From NCBI GenBank assembly GCA_900545325.1, contig UQZE01000042.1:1-14882 (forward strand): a stretch of DNA of 14,882 nt, read 5' to 3'. Positions 12,076 to 14,882 of this stretch are shown here, piece by piece. This DNA is from an uncultured Eubacteriales bacterium (GTDB taxonomy: Bacteria; Bacillota; Clostridia; Christensenellales; Borkfalkiaceae). The notes beneath the pieces were generated by a model. That model was not told where the DNA came from. It did not search any database and saw only the letters and a program-made list of their open reading frames with translations. Positions within the stretch are counted from its first letter, which is position 1. Each line of letters begins with the position of its first letter. A program made the position numbers and the translations under genes.

Positions 12076-13269
12076 TTGGGAAAGACAAAGAAGAATAAAT
12101 GGGTCAAAAAAAGGCATCGCCGCGTGTTTGCGTTCCTGCGGTTCGCAATGCGTGGCATGATGAAGGCCAGATATCATTACACGGCTCAGCCCGCGGATCT
12201 CCCCGCGGGGCCTTACCTCATTTTATGTAACCATCAGACCACGATGGATCCCTTTTTTCTCTCGCTGTCGTTCAGGTTCCAGATCTATTTTTTCGCCTCG
12301 GACGATATTTTCAATCTGAAAGTGTCGCCCCTTATAAAATACCTCGTGGCGCCTATTCCGAAAAGTAAATCGCTCACCGACCTCGCCGCCATAAAGGACG
12401 TGTTCCGCGTTCTGAGGGAAAAGGGCGCCGTCGGCATTTTTCCGGAGGGCAACCGCACCGTTTCGGGCGGACAATGGGAGATGACGGAAGCCATAGCCAA
12501 GCTCGCAAAAGCGGCGAAAGTGCCGCTCGTGCTCTACAATCTCTGCGGCGGTTACGGCACCGATCCTCGCTGGGGGCATAATATCAGAAAGGGCAGATTT
12601 CACGGGTACGTCCGCAGGATTTTGTCGCCGGAAGAGGTAAAGGCAATGCCTTTGGAGGAGCTGTTTGCGGCGATATGCGACGGTTTGAAAGTGGACGACA
12701 CCGTTTCCGGCGTGCATTTTAAAAGCCGAAGAAGGGCGGAATACATAGAGCGGGCGCTCTATCTCTGCCCGCAATGCGGCGCGGTATCTTCTTTCCGCTC
12801 CGAAAAGAACGGTTTTGCCTGCGGAAACTGCGGGCTGAAAGCGGAATATACGGAGGATCTCCGCATTTCGCCCGCCGTCGGTCCTCAGAAGTTCGGCCGC
12901 ATTTTCGAATGGTACGAATATGAACGCAAAGAGATCGTCAAGCGCGTTCTGAACGGCGAAAAAGTAGGGGACGCGGGCGTTTTGTTCCGCGAAAGCATCA
13001 AATTCAAACGCAAGAAAAAGCTCGCGGGCGACCGCGTGAGCATCGATAAAAACGCGCTGACGGTGAGCGACGGAAAGAGCGTTGCCGTTTACCCGCTGGG
13101 CGAGATAGAAGCGCTGACCATGGTGGGAAAAAAGAAATTCAACTTCTATCACGGCGGAAAGATATTGCAGATCAAGGGCGGCAAGCGCTTCTGCGCCGTC
13201 AAATACGTGCATATTTTCGACGGGCTCCGTTCAGAGGCGGCCGCCCGCGGAGAGATAGATCAACATTAA
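12076..13269 (+). CDS. PlsC-like lysophospholipid acyltransferase with C-terminal zinc ribbon
   Basis: From a TTG start this is 397 residues. The N-terminus is very basic (KTKKNKWVKKRHRR). The acyltransferase domain follows, with the HX4D motif NHQTTMD (52-58), the acceptor-site block IFPEGNRTVSGG (121-132) and GGYGTDPRWG (158-167). These indicate acyl transfer to lysophosphatidate or a similar lysolipid at the membrane. A zinc ribbon comes next with two CxxC pairs (Cys231/234 and Cys249/252). The last 130 residues look beta-rich (VSIDKNALTVSDGKSVAVYPLGEIEALTMV), perhaps PH-like. PlsC proteins are usually about 200-250 residues without these additions. The TTG has GAGGG 4 bases upstream; the next in-frame ATG is at residue 25. 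The GltS-like gene follows after 12 bases, so they form an operon. Confidence 0.85.
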   Translation: MGKTKKNKWVKKRHRRVFAFLRFAMRGMMKARYHYTAQPADLPAGPYLILCNHQTTMDPFFLSLSFRFQIYFFASDDIFNLKVSPLIKYLVAPIPKSKSLTDLAAIKDVFRVLREKGAVGIFPEGNRTVSGGQWEMTEAIAKLAKAAKVPLVLYNLCGGYGTDPRWGHNIRKGRFHGYVRRILSPEEVKAMPLEELFAAICDGLKVDDTVSGVHFKSRRRAEYIERALYLCPQCGAVSSFRSEKNGFACGNCGLKAEYTEDLRISPAVGPQKFGRIFEWYEYERKEIVKRVLNGEKVGDAGVLFRESIKFKRKKKLAGDRVSIDKNALTVSDGKSVAVYPLGEIEALTMVGKKKFNFYHGGKILQIKGGKRFCAVKYVHIFDGLRSEAAARGEIDQH

Positions 13270-13281
13270 GGAGAAAAACAA

Positions 13282-14757
13282 ATGAGTTTTTCGGAATTCA
13301 GCGTCTGGACGTTTATCATGGCCATCGCCGTGCTGCTTTTCAGCATGCTTTTGTCCAGCGCGCTCAAACAATTTATCCCTTTTCTGAGAAAGTCGCTCAT
13401 ACCCGTTTCGGTGCTCGGCGGCATAATCCTGCTCATCGTTTCCACCATAACGTATTACGCCGCGGGCGAATACCTGTTCAATCTCACGGTATTCGGCGGC
13501 AACGGTTCGGGGGATTCGTACAGCGGCATGGAAGTGCTGGAAATGATCACCTATCACTGCCTCGGCATAGGTTTTATCGCTACGGGCCTGCGCTCCTCCA
13601 AAAAAAAGTTTACCAAACAGCGCGCGGGCGAAATATTCGACTCGGGCGTCGTTACGGTGAACGGCTATCTTATCCAGGGCTTTGTGGGGCTGGTGATCAC
13701 CCTGCTCGCCGTCTGCGTGTTCAAAACGGAGGGAATGATCTCGGCAGGCGGACTGCTTTTGGCGTTCGGGTTCGGGCAGGGCACGGGGCAGGCGCTCAAC
13801 TACGGCAAGATCTATGAAAACGAACACGGATTCGTCGGCGGCGGCAACTTCGGTCTGACCATCGCCGCCCTCGGATTTCTGGTTGCGTGCATCGTGGGCG
13901 TCATCTATATCAACGTCATGAGAAAAAAAGGCTATATCAAGATAGACGCTTCCGCAAAACGCAATTCCCTTGCAGACTACGAGGACGAAAACGAAATACC
14001 CGTCGTTTCCTCGATGGATAAATTCACCGTACAGATCGCCCTTGTTTTGGCGGTGTACGCCGCCTCCTACGGGCTGATGCTCGGTTTTTCCGCGTTGCTG
14101 CCCGGCCTTTCCGATACGCTCTTCGGCTTCAACTTCTTTATCGGCGTGTTGCTGACGCTGCCCGTCAAGGCGTTGCTCAATAAACTGTACGATAAAAAAA
14201 TCGTCAAAAAACAGATCGTGAACAACTTTATGATGGACCGGATCGGCGGTTTCGCCTTCGACCTGATGATCGTCGCGGGCGTCGCCGCGATCCAGATTCC
14301 GCTGCTCGCCACCTATTGGGGCGTATTGCTGATTTTGGCGGCGGTCGGCACTTTCGTTACCCTGTTCTACGTCAACTTCGTCTGCAAAAGGATGTTCCCG
14401 TCCTATCGGCACGAACAGTTCCTCGCCTTTTTCGGCATGCTCACGGGCACGGCGAGCACGGGCATGATCCTGCTCCGCGAGATAGACGGTTCCTACCGCA
14501 CCCCCGCGAGCGAAAACCTCGTATATCAGACCGTCCCCGCCATGGCGTTCGGTTTCCCGCTGATGTTTCTCGCGCCTTATGCGGCGGAAAGCGACCTCGC
14601 GGCGCTCATCACCTGCATCGTGGTGGCGGTGTCTTTCGCGGCGCTCAACGTCGTGTTGTTCCGCAGGAGTATTTTCAGGCGGAAACGGGCCGCGGCAGCG
14701 GTTTCCGCGGACGGCGCGCCGCAGTCTGAAAACAACGATACGGAAAACAAGGAATAA
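13282..14757 (+). CDS. Sodium/glutamate symporter-like (GltS/ESS family) membrane carrier
   Basis: This 491-residue membrane protein has about eleven to twelve hydrophobic segments in two halves, split by a charged loop at about 213-245. Each half carries a glycine-rich re-entrant loop: GFGQGTGQA (162-170) with YGKIYENEHGFVGGGNFG after it, and GMLTGTASTGM (385-395). This inverted duplication is the hallmark of the GltS (glutamate:sodium symporter) fold, so sodium-coupled uptake of glutamate or another organic anion is inferred. The family is larger and more diverse than E. coli GltS (about 400 residues), and the substrate is unproven. The acidic C-terminal tail (470-491) is probably cytoplasmic. 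A TAAGGAG site overlapping the stop of the acyltransferase gene lies 8 bases before the ATG, so the two genes are cotranscribed. Confidence 0.82.
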   Translation: MSFSEFSVWTFIMAIAVLLFSMLLSSALKQFIPFLRKSLIPVSVLGGIILLIVSTITYYAAGEYLFNLTVFGGNGSGDSYSGMEVLEMITYHCLGIGFIATGLRSSKKKFTKQRAGEIFDSGVVTVNGYLIQGFVGLVITLLAVCVFKTEGMISAGGLLLAFGFGQGTGQALNYGKIYENEHGFVGGGNFGLTIAALGFLVACIVGVIYINVMRKKGYIKIDASAKRNSLADYEDENEIPVVSSMDKFTVQIALVLAVYAASYGLMLGFSALLPGLSDTLFGFNFFIGVLLTLPVKALLNKLYDKKIVKKQIVNNFMMDRIGGFAFDLMIVAGVAAIQIPLLATYWGVLLILAAVGTFVTLFYVNFVCKRMFPSYRHEQFLAFFGMLTGTASTGMILLREIDGSYRTPASENLVYQTVPAMAFGFPLMFLAPYAAESDLAALITCIVVAVSFAALNVVLFRRSIFRRKRAAAAVSADGAPQSENNDTENKE

Positions 14758-14758
14758 A

Positions 14759-14777
14759 AAAGCGCGGCAATGCCGCG
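14759..14777 (-). terminator. Second minus-strand terminator hairpin before the GltS-like gene end
   Basis: GCGCGGC and GCCGCGC (14762-14778 region) form a tight stem with an AAT loop. The A-run on its left gives a U-tract only on the minus strand, so it would stop leftward transcription from the right-edge gene. On the plus strand it lacks a T-run. Confidence 0.65.
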
Positions 14778-14798
14778 CCGAATAAATTATAAGTGTAT

Positions 14799-14842
14799 AA
14801 AAACGCCCGCGCAGGTCTTTCCGACTTGCGCGGGCGTTTTTT
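14799..14842. terminator. Bidirectional terminator between the GltS-like gene and the right-edge gene
   Basis: A 15-bp perfect stem (AAAAACGCCCGCGCA at 14799-14813 with 14827-14841) has T-runs on both strands. It ends the acyltransferase/GltS transcript and the converging minus-strand gene, whose stop overlaps the right arm by one base. Confidence 0.9.
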
Positions 14843-14882
14843 ACATCAGAGGAATGGTGGCGAGGTAGATTACATCCTTACG
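14841..14882 (-). CDS. C-terminal end of an unidentified protein (truncated by window edge)
   Basis: Read leftward from the window edge, the minus strand gives 13 codons (RKDVIYLATIPLM) and a TAA at 14841-14843 that abuts the bidirectional terminator. The other two minus-strand genes in this window also end with a stop inside a shared hairpin, which supports this as a real gene end. The fragment is too short to identify, and chance openness cannot be excluded. Confidence 0.4.
   Translation of the reverse strand, partial: RKDVIYLATIPLM

Noticed and set aside
11972..12160. A 62-codon plus-strand open frame in the acyltransferase leader
   Set aside because: Its start overlaps the -10 box, so it would not be on the transcript, and its end overlaps the acyltransferase in another frame.
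12223..13212. A 329-codon minus-strand open frame opposite the acyltransferase
   Set aside because: It lies antisense to a gene with clear catalytic motifs, and shows no family features of its own.
13231..14412. A 393-codon minus-strand open frame opposite the GltS-like gene
   Set aside because: It is low-complexity, charged and without motifs, while the plus strand encodes a well-formed membrane carrier with a ribosome site.
1..14882. CRISPR arrays, tRNA or rRNA genes, insertion sequences, attachment sites
   Set aside because: I looked for regularly spaced repeats, cloverleaf-like sequence, transposase genes with terminal repeats and duplicated ends, and saw none.

Overview
The window looks like chromosomal housekeeping DNA from an anaerobic Bacillota/Clostridia-type bacterium with moderately high G+C (genes rich in GCG, GGC and CGC codons, intergenic stretches A+T-rich). 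The signs are strong AGGAG-type ribosome sites, TTGACA-N17-TATAAT promoters, an NfnAB flavin-bifurcating enzyme, a Bacillus-type ThyA, NatAB-like ABC genes and a YczE-like membrane protein. A Christensenellales or Oscillospirales-like lineage is a guess only. There are no tRNA or rRNA genes, CRISPR arrays, insertion sequences or phage genes.

Layout. 1-132 is the AT-rich 3' end of a membrane protein gene. 269-838 (minus) is a LOG/TIGR00725-type Rossmann protein. It is divergent from a trmB-HAD phosphatase pair (994-2246), whose promoter places the transcript start at the trmB start codon. A small XRE regulator (2268-2471, minus) is divergent from a NatAB-like ABC exporter (2705-4662) that has tandem promoters; a near-identical 15-base element overlaps the start regions on both sides. 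The nfnA-nfnB operon (4849-7078) exchanges electrons between NADH, NADPH and ferredoxin. It converges on a 528-residue membrane protein with an N-terminal XRE domain (7109-8695, minus), which is divergent from a YczE-like membrane protein (8870-9631). A 39-base inverted repeat lies midway between these two promoters. Then come a leaderless-looking SDR oxidoreductase (9705-10493), a translationally coupled thyA-folA pair for dTMP synthesis (10563-11902), an acyltransferase-zinc ribbon fusion behind a promoter plus hairpin leader (12076-13269), a GltS-like carrier (13282-14757), and the 3' end of a minus-strand gene (14841 to the right edge).

How the parts work together. thyA and folA form a metabolic unit: the Bacillus-type thymidylate synthase makes dihydrofolate and DHFR recycles it. 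nfnAB is a redox-balancing unit. Two of the three divergent gene pairs consist of an HTH regulator facing a transporter or membrane protein, and both carry symmetric DNA elements between or over the promoters, which suggests local autoregulated circuits. Terminators are compact and mostly bidirectional, and the stop codons of minus-strand genes sit inside or against the hairpins.

Nothing here amounts to a clearly new system. The most interesting points are the two leaderless-type promoters, the two regulator/operator arrangements, the membrane-tethered HTH protein, the acyltransferase fusion, and a TrmB in which residues held to be catalytic elsewhere are replaced.
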